Assembly (NCBI GenBank): GCA_016808115.1
Contig: JAEQBH010002448.1
Span: 496,001 to 560,000 of the forward strand
DNA length: 64,000 nt
Direction of reading: 5' to 3'
Source of the DNA: Tetrastigma voinierianum
Lineage: Eukaryota; Streptophyta; Magnoliopsida; Vitales; Vitaceae
The notes beneath the pieces are model-generated. The model searched no databases. It was not told the DNA's origin and saw only the letters and a program-made list of their open reading frames with translations. Of this stretch, positions 1 to 12,617 are shown one piece after another. The stretch's first letter is position 1. Every line of letters starts with the position of its first letter. The translations under genes were made by a program, and so were the position numbers.

Positions 1-128
1 TAGACATGAGAAATCGGGTGATAAATATATATTACATGTTATATGTCTCATAAAGATATGCATGTCTGTTTAAAGTGGGATGACCCCTTGTTGGGGATAG
101 ATCCATATGTGTAAATTCCTTTAAGCTA

Positions 129-1984
129 TGTGGCGCCACTAAGCCCAGGGTTAATGGTTGGCAGTGATCTAGTAGCACAATGGAATACTCGTGGATGTCG
201 GGTAACGGAGCACTTTACTTGCGAGAATGAGGCGAGTCTCTGCTTTGTACACAGGAATCTGCCTAAAGGTACAAACATCGACAAGTTTGTGGCCAATAGC
301 TGAGAGGGTCCATATGCGAGTAAAATAATTGGCCACTTGGGCCACATTGACCTCACAAAAATATCAACTTAACTATACTTACATGGTTCAGGATTAACAT
401 TATATTAATACAACATATATTAAAGGTACAATTTCATTATGTTATGCGAGCCAAAATGTCCCAAGAACTTCCGTCGGAAACTTTCTCACTGTTAACCGCG
501 AGCTCTAATTGGTCATGGCGCTGCGATATTCTTTGTGCACACGGAAATGGTGAATCTCGACAAAGGTGAGCCATTTCGGTGGAATAATTTCTCTTGTGGG
601 TTCTTTCTTTGTACAAGTCTTGGCGTGCGTAGCGAGCCAAATCAGATTAAACGTTTCTTGAACCTACCAGTGTCCCTGTGCCCATGTCAGGACATACGAA
701 GCTCTCACCCAGTATGGTAATATGCGGTAAAAACCACCAGTTTTCACAACAAAGCTTTTTTTATTCTTGAAGAGCTTCTCTGGGGTTTAGGTAAAATGTT
801 GGACTACCATATAGAAGTACTTCAGATAACATCACGAAGCTTGGATCTTTGATTATCATCAAGAATGTTCACGTTTGCAGTCCTCGAGGTAATTCTTGGG
901 AGAATCTACGTCGAAATTCCTTTCACCAAACATTTGATTTTTGGTATTTCATTGAAATAAATGTTTAAGATTCTTGGCGTGATACAGATTATGCGAGATC
1001 GTATCTTCAGTTAACGTGATCTTGATTCGACACATTTCATTAACTGACTCTCTTACATGCGTATATGATAACACGATTAAAATCACATAAAACATGTTAT
1101 ATACAGTTTCACAATCAAATTACACCAAAGCCATATCTATGAGCTAATTAACAAATACGGCTTGAATTTGTTTTGAATAAACTGACGAAGCATTTTTCCG
1201 TTTTTCAAAATTTGGTGTCACTATTCACATAACGGGTAAGAGCCCTAAGTTCTTTGTTCGACAACATTCCACACAAATAGAAAGATTTTTATAAAATATT
1301 ACTATAAGGTCTCAAGCACTGGCGGGATTTACCACGAGTAAAAACAAGCTGGAAACATACCGATTCCTAACCAGGCTTTACATGGTTCTTAGCTAAAAGA
1401 TTAACCTTGATGGGTCCACTACTCTTGCAGTTGCATATTGGACTACCAATAGAATCTCCGCGCATTCGCCCGGCGTAAACGTAGCTTGCTTCTTACCGTC
1501 GAGGAAACCCAGAAGCGATCTAGATAATGAAATCTAGAATAAGGCACCTTCTATCTCTACAAGAAAATGAGAAAAATGTGACCCTTTACTTTTTGATTTG
1601 CATGTGTCGATGAAGAATGACATATTAATTTTTTACATCTTATTCATTACTTGATTCTGTTCGCTTATGTCCCCATTTTTCTTGATTTTGACGCCAGCGC
1701 GATCTTCGAGCGTGATTTAATGCTATACTTCTCGCTGGCACAACATGTGGCGTGGGTACATGTAGTAGGTGACTTTGTCGCATCACATGTCACCTGGTAG
1801 TTTTATGGCGCGGGACATCACGATGCGCCGGCGTCGAAATTAGTATCCTGAGTCGATGAGAGTGGCGTGTATATTTTGAGGCGATTCCAGCGATGAAGTT
1901 CGTTTAGATCATGGGGATCTAGAAAAGATTACGGGTTTGACTGAAGTGGTTTTATTCCCAGTTTGAATTTTCTCGGGTCTTCTA
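129..1984 (+). repeat. Diverged solo LTR (TGTGACGCC family), copy 1
   Basis: This is a strongly decayed copy of the long LTR family best seen at 16616-18623. The left end (tgtggcgcc, then tggaatactcgtggatgtcg and ggtaac) matches the family's 5' end. Around 680-770 the block about cctaagcc/tcttgaaaa is recognisable. At 1080-1170 there is the aaacatgttat...gagctaatt segment. The right end, gaattttctcgggtct at about 1965-1980, matches the family's 3' end. Short open frames at 126-356, 437-640 and 535-720 lie inside it and have no family resemblance. The borders are approximate because of divergence. Confidence 0.6.
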
Positions 1985-3390
1985 CCTGACTAAACTTGCT
2001 TACGGTGTTTCATCGGAGTGTGAGTGTCTGAAAGAGAGCTTGAAGGGGCAAGGCGATCACCATCTAGCGACCACAAAGATTGACAAATGAAAATTGCCAG
2101 GTCAGGCTTCTGGAAGATTGCCCGGTATAATATATGTTTTTGTTTCTTTATAAATGATAACTGATGTTAACGCCATATATGGGCTTTTGTATATGTTTTG
2201 CAATCATTGCTGAGTGTATAATACAAGTAGAATGTTTAACATTATATGAATGTAATGCTTATAAAGTTGCCGACAATAAAAGGGATTAGTGGTGTGAGCC
2301 CCCGATTTGGATCGCGAGGATAGGTGCTGAATCACGTTTATTATTGGAGATCAAGTACTTCAGATTCTGATGCAGGAATAAAGATGTTTTAATAAAGTAT
2401 TAGGTGCCAGTTGAGTGGATATGATCTTCTGATAGATGTTGAAGCATATCTTGTCAGAATTTTACCATGTTCGGAATTTTTGCGGGGTTTTGTGGTTGCT
2501 TAGACGAGAATCGAAGCAAATATTAATCAATTCGGAAACCTCGGCAATTAAAGCATGGAGAAACTGAGATTGCAATTCGGACGAGAAAATCATAAAGGAG
2601 CATCATACTCATAGGAAGCGACCTTAACTCATTCAAAATGGAATAGCATTACACTGGACCTTAAAAAATAAAATAATAAATAAATAAGTGCAGATTTTCT
2701 AAAATCTAAATCAACTTAGGTTATTTATATATATTGAAGATAAAGTGACTTGTCACTCAGAGCCTCCCATTGCATTTCAACTGAGTAAAAGCATTTAGAC
2801 TCTTTAACATTTGTTGAATCAATGTTAAAGCGGAGAGAAAATCAAGGCACACATGAAATCATTTCATGTTCCAATTCGAGGAAAGCGAAAATGCTAAATA
2901 AGAAATCGGATCATAACTAAATCAACGATCCAGAGACAAAATGAGCTCCCATTCTTGTTTTTCATGCATCTAACTATAATTAAGACAACAATTTTGTTTG
3001 GTTTCCAAGAAAATAAGGAAAAGTAAATGTACCACTTGTTGAGAGAGTGAATTAGTGATGAGAAGAGAGAGCGGGGAAACATTTAGCCATTTAGGGCTAA
3101 TATATGAACTCTATGGTAGAGGTAAAAATCACTAGCGTCACATTGGTGCATATTCGACGGCCGGCGGGTTCAAAAACTAAGAAAAAGTGTCGTTTAATTT
3201 GCTATATAGTAGTAGCGTTCATACGGATTCTCCCACTAGGAATGTATATAACAAAGGCTACTAATAACTCGAATTTAAAGGAATTGATAAAATTCCTTCA
3301 TTTGCATCAATTTAAAAACGCGGTAATATGTATCTTTTCAATCACTAATTTTATTGATTAGTGATGGTTTGAAGCTCTATCTGTGATACA
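1985..3390. other. Unassigned non-coding stretch
   Basis: I see no gene, RNA or recognisable repeat boundary here. Base composition is mixed: it is more GC-rich up to about 2330 and AT-rich after 2640. Open frames at 2894-3082 and 3104-3361 are short and match no family I know. The segment is likely decayed transposon DNA lying between two LTR copies, but that is inference from its neighbours only. Confidence 0.4.
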
Positions 3391-3394
3391 TGGT

Positions 3395-4515
3395 TATTAT
3401 TTGATTATAATTGTGCATTTTGTGTAACATATGCGAGGGGCATCGCGTCCAAGTTTGGAATTAATGAGTGCATATGGTTGAGTAAATCGACAACTGGATT
3501 TGGTGTTTGATGTGGGCTCATTAAATGGGACAACGTCCAGCTGAGAGTCTCACGGTGCATGAAGCGAAAAGCCAATAATGCTAGGGTATCGTACGAGAGA
3601 TAAATCACCAGCTCAGAGTTAAAAACCGCCAATTATAATCGGACATAGTCCCAGCCCGGTGAAGGCGTAAAGTGTCTAAGTTCGGAGCCGCGGTGGGGAC
3701 ACAAAATCAACTACCCATGAGCACATGGATTTTGAATATAAAATGATTATTGTGATCTATCATCCAAAAAACTTTTGGTTTTTAAACAAATGAAATTGGT
3801 TTTGAAAATGATCATTAGATGTCATTCGGAATGACAGTTTTTCACACATGGGCTTAGGCGTTGTGTGAGGGAGTCGGTGAGGACTCGGGACATGGGGCAT
3901 GGTGAGTCACATCTCATTTCATAGCATGTAGGATTCCATTTAGAATTGGCATATTCTTCATTAGAATGTTGATGTGTGTATTATTGTGTGAACATGGCAT
4001 TGCATATTCATAGATAGGAGTAGTGCCGGGTTACATCCTTACTAGGCATTGCTCTGCCCGTCGTGGGACCTCCTTTCGGTCACAGGAATTACATCGGCGG
4101 ATAAAGCTCATAGGGCATGATTGTTGTTAAGAAAGTCGAGTTGTGACTTTGTCACCATTTTTGTAAAGATCTTTATGGAATAGCTGATTATATATTTTTG
4201 TATAAAAATTATAATTAAATTCTTATGGAGGCTGCATTTCATGTAATTTTGTATGTTTCATGAACATTAATACATAGACCACGTGTGGTGTTTTTACTCA
4301 TAAGTGGACTGATGGGGGATCATTGTATTATATTGGGTCTCGGATGGGCCATGTTACTATGTTTTGTCTGGGTTGTATTTGGGTGGGGCTTTACATCTGA
4401 GAAGGACTCTATCGGGTTTTGATCAGATATGGGTCTGGTAAAGGACACAACAGGTGTGGTATCGGGTTACGGAGCATTCCTAAGATTTCCAGCGGGTTGG
4501 CAGTTGAATCCATGG
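3395..4515 (-). repeat. Truncated LTR (TGTGACGCC family), copy 2
   Basis: Read on the plus strand this shows the second half of the family in reverse orientation. It has a blurred version of the gcatatg...gagtgagtgcatgagg block near 3430-3470, ggcttaggcgttgtgtgagggagtcggtgaggactcggg at ~3850-3890, the tgctctgcccgtcgtgggacc block at ~4050, and tcgggttacggagcattcc...gcgggttg at ~4450-4500, which corresponds to the family's 5' end. The first half is missing or unrecognisable. It stops where a Copia-type LTR segment starts at about 4525. Confidence 0.6.
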
Positions 4516-4524
4516 ATTGGATTT

Positions 4525-5170
4525 TCAGGATCATCACATTTATTAAGCGAAAACAATTGATTAACAAATCAAAGACTGATAATGTTCTTCTGAAAATACA
4601 AACTTTATTAAGCAAAGCATGTCAATTTGTAGTGTGTAGAAAAACACTGGGAGGCAGGATCTAGAATTATTAGCATATGTCCTCTCCAAAGGAAATCTAT
4701 AGGGAGACTAGATCAAAGGAGTGTTTAAACCCTTATTAAATTCTAGGGTTCTATTTACTTATATATATAGCCAAAGGAACAATTGAGCTTTGGTCAAATG
4801 GGCTTACCAAAACAAGAGAGAAGATAGAACCATGGACCCATAGCTAGTTAATATTAAATCATCCCAAAAATAGTCCATAATTAACATGCACAATTATACA
4901 ATTAAAATTGTAATATGATTATGCTTATTCCATAATTAATAAATTAATCTAACACAATATGGTTGAAATATAAATCATGTAAAGAAATTATAGAATAAAT
5001 AATTGGTTTCATTGATCATTACACTTTTTTTTTTGTTCTTCATACAGCGTTGACTCTTGGAGTGTGGAATGAGTTGTGCATGGGGTGAGACGTATGTGAT
5101 TAGATGAGTGGCAAATAATGAAATCGATTATTGAGATTTGATTCTTGGAAAAGGCAGTCCCATCATCATT
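4525..5170 (-). repeat. Copia-type LTR-like repeat, copy a
   Basis: This is homologous over its length to 18785-19471, and in part to 37630-38110 and 40397-40745. Shared words include aaacaattgattaa, tcaatttgtagtgt, tagctagttaatattaaatcatccca and gaaattatagaataaataatt. In the 18.8-kb copy the left edge abuts a tRNA-iMet-type primer-binding site on the minus strand, so I read the repeat as an LTR in minus orientation. The right part overlaps the start of segmental duplication A. Confidence 0.55.
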
Positions 5171-6546
5171 TTTTTTATAAGTCATGGCCCATGAGAGCCT
5201 ATTGTCCCCTTATATATAAGTTTTAATAATTATAATAATGAATAATCCATACTCAGTTTAAGGTAAAAATAATTCATTTAAAAAATATACATATGTAGAC
5301 TTCTTTTCAAAATATTCACAGTGGACCCTACATTTTCGGTTATGATGTGTTTCCCACTTAAAAGATGATACTCATTTTTTATTTAAAAAAAAAAAATCAT
5401 CTAAGAAACAGTTTGGAGTCGCCACTTATTTTTGTTTTATTTTAAAAGAGAAAACAAAATAAGAAAGAAAAATCTTAAATGTAACTCCTAATAAGAAAAG
5501 GTGAGCCTGGGAAAAATCGAGTCCAAATTCGGAGGTCATGTTACCTATTGGGAAGGTATGTTAGTGAGCCGTAGCACCCCTCAAAGCTCCTAAAGTCGAG
5601 TCTCTACTAAACTGTGGCAATCAATCAATTAATTACAGATACCAATAAATCACGCAGTTAGTAAATAAAATACAAAATTCAAGGGAAGAAATGTGTACCT
5701 TGGCAGCGAATTGAAAGCGCTATTAATAAAAAATCATGTTAATTCGACATAACAATATAGAATATTAACATTCAATTAAAAAATTGGTTATAGATCAAAA
5801 GTCAAATTTATTAAAAGGATGCATGAGACGTCGGGCCACACCCAAGCCCATTTATATGTTACACAAATTAACTCCACAAGATTCTATTTTATGAGAACTA
5901 TAGAATTAATCATGAGTATGGAATTTTTGAAAACTGATTTGAAATTGAAGTTTTAAAATTTGGAATTTTGAAATTTTGGAAATTGAGAATTATGAAATGA
6001 ATTTGAAGTTTGAGAATTTTGAATTGAGATTTTGGAAATTGGATTTTGAAATTAAGAACTTGAATTTTATAAATTTGAGATTTGGAGGACTTAAATTTTA
6101 AAATTGGAAAATTGAATTTTAGAAAATGAGAAATCGGAAATTTGAATTTTGAAATTTAGACACTTGAATTTTAAAAATTGAGAAATGAAAATTTAGAACT
6201 TGAATTTTTAAAATTTGAGATTTGGAGGATTTGAATTTTAAAATTGAAAATTTGAATTTTAAAATTGGAGGTTTGGGGGATATAATTTTAAAATCTTGAA
6301 ATAAGAATTTGAATAAATTAAGGGTGTGAGCTTGATGGGCTAAAAAATTGATCAAATGGTATGACCAAATGACCTAATGAGTTTAGAAAACCTCCTCTAT
6401 ATGTCTATACTATAGTACAAATGTTCAAAAAACTAATAAAGTCTCAATTAATTCAAATTTACAAAAATACTTACAAAGGTTCAAAACATGGTAGAATGGG
6501 GAACTCTAAAAAATAAATCCCAAAAAAATACTTAGAGATTGAATTT
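4957..6546. repeat. Segmental duplication, copy A, part 1
   Basis: This is collinear with 25354-27030. It includes a shared block at ~5405-5620 (gtcgccacttatttttg..., then gggaaggta...agtgagccgta and caccc). That block resembles one found in long LTRs of several plant retroelements, a recollection and not a search result. From 5935 to 6310 both copies carry an imperfect AT-rich array built of words such as gaattttgaaatttg and aaaattgag. No coding capacity is seen. Copy A is interrupted at 6547 by an insertion absent from copy B. Confidence 0.8.
5935..6310. repeat. AT/purine-rich degenerate minisatellite
   Basis: Imperfect repeats of about 20-30 bp built from the word gaattttgaaattt. The paralogous array lies at ~26340-26810, so the array predates the segmental duplication. 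The open frame on the minus strand (6119-6355), which reads as repeating PKPPILKFKFSILKFK, is a by-product of the repeat and not a gene. Confidence 0.75.
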
Positions 6547-8435
6547 TGTAATGCCCCGTCCCTGGAGGGTGTACGTCTACGAACAGCTGAAGTGAGGGCG
6601 CATATGCGCAAAGACTTTCTAATTATTTTAAGTGTCATTGTAGTATTTTGGAATTTTGTATTAGAACAAGGGTAAAGTTATAATTTGTCAAAAAGGGATA
6701 TGAAGGTCATAATAAAAGAAGAGAGTATGTCATTATAGAATATAGCATAAATTGATTTGCAAAAAGAAAGAAACTTGAGGACTTAATTGCAAATAAAGGC
6801 AATATGATAATATAAAAGGGCATGATACAAAAAAATCTCTCATTTTGGTCTCACAATTAGGACTTCACGTTTTTGGAGAAAGGAAGAGAGGAAGAAGAAG
6901 AAGAAGAAGAGGGAGAAGAGCAAAAAGGTTTGGATCTTTAGATTTTTGTATGGATTACTAAGGGTTTGTATGGATTTTTGACTTGTTCCAAACCTAGGGT
7001 TTTGTTAGGGTTTTGTTAGGAGATCATCCTAACCCTAGAATTGTTGAAGTTGTGTGGGTAAAACCCTAGTTGGTATAAGATAAACATGGAGTCCATCATA
7101 TTTCTATGGTTTTATATGAATTGGTGGACCTTGGTATGGATTCTTGGGATTTTTTACTTAGGGTTTGGTTGTAACAGTTCCAAACCACCAATACAAGTGT
7201 TTGTGGTGTGGTTTTGGGTAAATTCCCTGTTGGTTTTTGAGGTTGTTTTGTATTGTCTTGATTGGTTGGATTGGTTTTGAAGAATGGTTGTAAAAAAAAA
7301 AAAAAGAATGTTGGGTTTTCAAAGGAAATGTTGTCAAAATTTTGTAAAAAAACCCATGTTCTTGTTTTGGCTATAAATTAAGTTATAATTATTCAAATGA
7401 AGTTATTCCAATTGGTAAAGAAACATAAGAGATAGGGTTACAAATGTATAGAAGGGACCAAGAGCAAATTGTAGTTCTAAGGCTCCCAAATACGGACTTA
7501 AAGGTGAGCTCGTGTAGCTCACGGGTTATGCTCTGTTTTGGGTATTGTTATAGTGTTTTAGCCATAAGTTGAGTTTCACTCATCCAAATTGAGTGATTCA
7601 AAATTCTGGGTAAAATAGACTTCTAGGAAAATAAGTTACTTGAAGGAAGTGTATGCAAATTATAACCCCAAAGTACCCAGAAATCTATCAAAGTAGAGCT
7701 ATGTGCAGATTCTGTTCTGCCAATTTGAGTAATCTAGATGTAAAATACAATAATCTAAGTTTTGGTGATCCAAATTGGGTGATTCCAATTGGAGAAGAAA
7801 CCTTAGAACCATAGATTCAAATAAGTGAAGAAACCATTTCCAATTTATGGAGTTAAGACCCCATAAATCAATAATAACAGTAGGTGATCCAGTGAGCTAA
7901 CCAATTTGACATCAAAAATGTTGTAACTTGTGTTATATGGTTGAGGGCCTTATAAAAGGAATTTTAAATTGAAAATTTAAAGAGATGTCAGTGGATATAT
8001 AAAGGAATGATATGGAGAGTTTCATAATTTTTGAAGACCGTTTGAATAATTTTTGGGTAATAAAGTCCAGAGAGTATTGTTGGAAAGAAAAAAAAATTGT
8101 CAAAATGAGTGGTTTTTTTTAAGGGCTTTTTGTGCTCAAGGATAATTTGTTCATTTGGATTTATATGAATGTTGTGTGACCCTAATGTGACTTGCGTGTG
8201 AAGTTTCGTTAAAATCCGAATCTGTTTCAATATAGTCTCTTTGTAAGCCTACGTTAAGTTTTACACGATTACGCAGACGATTAATGTTTTCGTTGTATTC
8301 TCTTGAGTATGTAGGGTAAAAGCAAAGGCGGAGAAGTTGTGGAGTCGTGCTCAAGTTTTGTAACCGAAAATGTGAGTGTTTTAAACCTATTTTTTCAATA
8401 CTAGTGTATTATTTATAAATCATTTTACACTGGTA

Positions 8436-8665
8436 TGTTATGGTTTAAAATTATTAAACCATATTTGAAAAGCAAGCAAGCAATGGTTTGATTATAAACC
8501 ATATTTGAAAACAAGCAAGCAATGACCATATTTGAAAAACAAGCAAGCAATGGTTTTGATTTTAAACCATATTTGAAAAGCAAGCAAGCAATGGTTTGAT
8601 TGTAAACCATATTTGAAAAACAAGTAAGCAATGGTTTTGATTTGTAAAACCATATTTCAAAGAGC
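8436..8665. repeat. ~41-bp tandem repeat (aaccatatttgaaaa/gcaagcaagcaatgg)
   Basis: About five to six imperfect units, each with aaaccatatttgaaaa followed by (a)gcaagcaagcaatgg and tttgat. The reading frame 8425-8667 on the minus strand, with repeated CLLFKYGL and CFSNMV, is created by the repeat and should not be annotated as a protein. Confidence 0.85.
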
Positions 8666-9126
8666 AAGCAAGCAAAAAGTGTGTTTTATAAAACAGACCT
8701 TAAGAAGTCACTAGTTTTAAGCAAGCATCTTTGTCAGTGTTTTATCGTGCACGATGAAGTTAGGACATCATTTCATGCATTTTAGATTTGTCTGGTCGAC
8801 AAACTTAGTTCATACATCATGGCATATTAAAGGGGACCGTGACACGTACTGGAGTATATAAGGTTAGCGCGCTAGCTATTATATATACCTTATGTTGCCA
8901 TTATTTCTTGTGCCCAGAAGCATTACAGGTGTTCCCTACACCACTGATGACCCATGCCTTGCGTCGAGGAAGGTGAGTGTGGGTGCAAGGCCCTTCCACC
9001 TAGGTGATGTGGACCCAGGTCCTTCCACCGGCACGGTTAAAGCCCAGGCTTCCTTGTTTACTAGGGTACAGCAAGTAAGAAATGCCTCAAGTGGTTGATC
9101 TTTATTCATAAGCATTTTTCATACAG

Positions 9127-9540
9127 TTTAAAATCAACCACTGGTAAGCAAGCAAGCATTTTATGAAAAGTTTTTAGAAACTTTCAAAGCAAGCAAGCAA
9201 GTAATTTTATGAAAAGTTTTTAGAAACTTTAATAAAAACAAGTAGTTCGAAAGTTTTTGAAACTTTCAAAGCAAGCAAGCAAGTAGTTTTATAAGTTTGA
9301 AACTTTTAAAGCAAAAGCATAGTATGAAAAGTTTTGGAAACTTTCAAAGCAAGCAAGCAAGCAAGCAAGCAATTTTATGAAAGCTTTAGGAAGCTTTTAA
9401 GCGAAAGTAAGCAAGAAGTTATGAAAAGTTTTATAAACTTTGATAGCCAAGCAAGCAAGGTTTCTAGAAAATGTCTTGTAAAATATAGTTTTACAGTTTT
9501 GAGATATTTTCAGAAAAAGCAAGCATTTTATAAAGCATAC
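9127..9540. repeat. ~45-bp tandem repeat with gcaagcaagcaag and ttatgaaaagttttnnaaacttt
   Basis: About seven imperfect units. The core ttatgaaaagtttttagaaacttt contains an inverted pair (aaaagttt/aaacttt) that could fold into a small hairpin. The spacer is a run of gcaa tetramers, longest at 9346-9371. It shares the gcaagcaa motif with the array at 8436-8665, so one array may have seeded the other. Confidence 0.85.
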
Positions 9541-10004
9541 ACTCACTAAGCTCGTTTAGCTCATTATTTTGCTGTTTTAAAAACTATTTTCCGGAATGCA
9601 GGCCGCAGCCGAATATTTAGGACATATTAAGTTCTCTTGACTTCAGTATAAGTGTTGTATTAACTAACTTTTGTAAGAAAATACTTGGAACTTGTATAGT
9701 TGTATATATGTATATACATAGTTTTGGTTTATGAAAATGTGATGAGCCTGAGGCTCTTTTGAAGAAGTAATTGTTAGTTTCGCTGTTTTAAAAGTGTAAG
9801 CTTGTATATACAGGTTTTGGGATATGTCACAGTATCTGGTACATTATCTTTGCCAATTTATAAAATCATAAGTTTAGAAATTTTATCTGGAGTTTTCGAC
9901 AAACAACACGGTTTAAGCTTCACATGATTCTCTGGTGCGTAGGAGGCGAGTTTTACGTGGGGTGGTCGGTATACCTTCCTTTAGTAAGTGGGATTAAATG
10001 ACCA

Positions 10005-10635
10005 GTTAGTCACAAGAATTCCTATAAACCATTATTTATGTGTCTATATTATATAATTAGTCTCAAAACAAAGTAACAAAGTTACAATTAAACACAATTT
10101 ATAACAATATTCACATAGGTCTAAAGCATGGCAGATCAGGAAACTCACCAAAATAAATCTTAAAAAAATATTCATAGGTTGAATTTAATCATGAAAATTT
10201 TCAGAAATGATCAATTATGTGTTTACATTATGATACAAGTGTCAAAACAAAGTAAAAAAATTCAAAATTAAATACAATTTACAATAATATTTACATAGGT
10301 TCATAGCAGGGTAGATAAGGTAGCTCACCAAAACAAATCTTAAAAAAAATATTCATAGGTTGAATTTAATTGTGAAAATTTAAAAAAAAAATGATAAATT
10401 AAGTGTCTACATTATGATACAAGTGTCAAAAGTAATTAATGACATCACAATAAAATTTAATTTACACAAATAACTATATAGGTCTAGAATATGACAAAGC
10501 ATGCTATTCATAAAAAATGGATTTTTAAATCTAACTTAGAAGTCTTATAAAATCACACAAAAAATCATACAAGTCTCTTAAGATGTCTAAAATGTATAAA
10601 AAAAAAAAAGGTTTTAGGATATAAAATATGAAATT
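10005..10635. repeat. Segmental duplication, copy A, part 2
   Basis: Collinear with 27035-27636. It is AT-rich and non-coding, with two internal near-repeats: attcacataggt...gcagatcagg...ctcaccaaaataaatctt at ~10110-10170, and a similar one at ~10290-10350. It ends at aaatt (10631-10635), the left target-site duplication of the next LTR. Confidence 0.8.
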
Positions 10636-12617
10636 TGTAAGACCCGAGAAATTCCAATTTCTGGAAAAATGGTAAAATCGTAATTTCGGTAAAAATTTAT
10701 TCTTTAGATCTCGGATGGTGAAACGGATTTCACCGTTGGAATCGTCTTGCGAAATCTAGCTACCACGTCGAATTTCGTCAAATTCCGAGACAATCGGAAT
10801 TTACACGTTTTTGAACATCGAGTTTACCAGTCTTAAGCGACTTGAGATGTGACAAAAGTCACATATAGCATGTACACATGTTATACATATTTCATGAGTA
10901 GAGAAATGATGGAAATGGACGGTCGGGATAGTGCCAAATGGCAAAAATCTAGAATAAGGGACAAAATTGGCATTATTGAAATTGTTAAGTTGGATAATAA
11001 GACGAAAAATTGAATAGTACTCATCTTCTCAAATTAAAAAGGGGAGAAAACGTGAAAAGAAAAAGGAAGAAAAGATGCAGAAGGTTTTGAATTCGTTTTT
11101 AGTGAGAGGGTATGTTGCTTCTCTCTAAATTTTATTAAAATCCAACCCAGTCAATTCTTGAGAACGAAGGAAGCTCTACGAAGAGGCCTACTCGTGGGTT
11201 CCGGTTTTGGGAGTTTTTGACAAACTCCGTGAGGTAGGGGTTTTATCCTACTTGGGTTTTACACTTTATTTAAGTGTTTTATAATGTTTCGGTTGGATTG
11301 AGGCCTTGAACGACGTTTGATGATCTAAAACTTGGGACAAATTGTTGTAATTTTGACCCAAATTGTGGTCAAAATTTGGCCCGAGAGCACGGCTAGTTTG
11401 GGCTGTTGGATGTCTTTGTCAAAATAAATGCATGTGTTTGGTTTGTATGAGGCCGAAATGGCGTGAAATTCGGAGTTCGAGTGAGCGGAGTGATTGAGTA
11501 GTGTCGGGAACAGTAACCCAAGGGTTTCATTGTTCATATAAATTGTGTTCACAAAATATTTTTGTGAAATAATATGTTTTGTTGAGTAATTCAAATCGAA
11601 TTGCTCGTGGTTGTAAATTAGCCCACATGAGCTAATTTTTTGGTATAATGGAATGTGAAATTACTGCGTGTTTAGTGTGTGATTTAAATTATGCCAGATA
11701 TATTACGTGATTTTATATTTACATGTGTTATATAATTGTATTGGAATTGGCATCATGCATTCCATATGCACTGGGGCATCCTAGAACAATAGGAGTGAGT
11801 GCATGAGGTGATTCTTGAGAGAATGGTTTCGGAGGGTTGACTAAATAAAAATAATTATCGGAGGGTAGTCCATATAAAATATCAATCGTCGGAGTCGGCC
11901 CAATTGATATACATCGGAGGGTTGTCCACTAAATATAACATCGAAGTCGGTCCACTACTTATATCGGAGGGTTGTCCATAAATAAAAACAAACATCTTTG
12001 TTGAAAATAAGGTTTCTCATACGTGGCTTAGGCAAGTGTGAGGGAGTCGGTGAGGACTCGGGATATGAGTTGATCATGTAGACATTCAAGTAGGATCACG
12101 CATTTACTTGAATGTATGTTTTTCATTGAAGCATTGCATATGCACTTAGGTGGAAAGTAGCCCAATTAGGGTGATTCCACTACTGAGCATTAGCTCACCC
12201 TGTCGAGGGATATTATTTTCAGGTACAGGGAGCGCACGAGGAGACGGCTCATCATAGAGGCCGCTTTAGAAGAAAGTCGGGTTGTGGCTTTGGTTTTATT
12301 ATGTATACATGTATTAGAATTCTAGAATTTTGATATATGTTTGTATAAGAGTGAATTATCAACTCTTGAACCATGAGATATGTATTTGGTTGGGATATAT
12401 TGGTTGAGTGATGATGCAGGGGCCCAAGTGGCCATTATTTACTCTCATTTGGACCCTATGTGGTCATTGGATGTGTTGGGACAAGTTATGTATTAAAGTC
12501 GACTCCGTACAAAGGGAGACTCGCCGATTTCGTGAGAGATGTCGGGTCACCCGACCTTCACGAGTGTTTCCGCGGGTTGACGGGTAGTCAACGGACCCCC
12601 GGGAATAGGGCGTCACA
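10636..12617 (-). mobile_element. Solo LTR (TGTGACGCC family), complete, with 5-bp target-site duplication
   Basis: Read on the plus strand it starts TGTAAGACCCGAGAAATTCC and ends GGGCGTCACA, so on its own (minus) strand it begins TGTGACGCC and ends TCTTACA. It is flanked by aaatt on both sides (10631-10635 and 12618-12622). The paralogous region at 27632-27636 has a single aaatt and no insert. That is a direct pre-insertion site and proves both ends. No primer-binding site, polypurine tract or coding region adjoins it, so it is a solo LTR of 1982 bp. Inside are a palindrome tgtgac-aaaa-gtcaca (10849-10864), a gagag...cttctctct inverted pair (~11103-11127) and a short-period array of cggagggttgtcca words (11825-11985). 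Confidence 0.9.

Larger units (their letters stand above)
6547..10004. mobile_element. 3.46-kb insertion, probable long LTR or LTR-derived element
   Basis: This segment is absent from the paralogous site at ~27030, where gattgaattt runs straight into agtcacaagaattc. It begins TGTAATGCCCCG, an LTR-like start. A candidate terminus gatatgtcaca ends at 9831, and the last ~170 bp are unexplained. Internal landmarks are a GAAGAAG run at 6895-6910, two different tandem arrays (8436-8665 and 9127-9540) and a gctcgtttagctcatt block near 9552, which recalls the ...gagcattagctcacc... block of the TGTGACGCC family. There is no gag-pol. A target-site duplication is not clear: aattt on the left against cagtt on the right. 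Confidence 0.6.

Noticed and set aside
3104..3361. 85-codon open frame
   Set aside because: No recognisable domain, no plausible promoter or partner, and transposon debris on both sides.
8436..9540. CRISPR-like look of the regular gcaagcaa repeats
   Set aside because: The units are contiguous imperfect tandem repeats without unique spacers, in a plant sequence.
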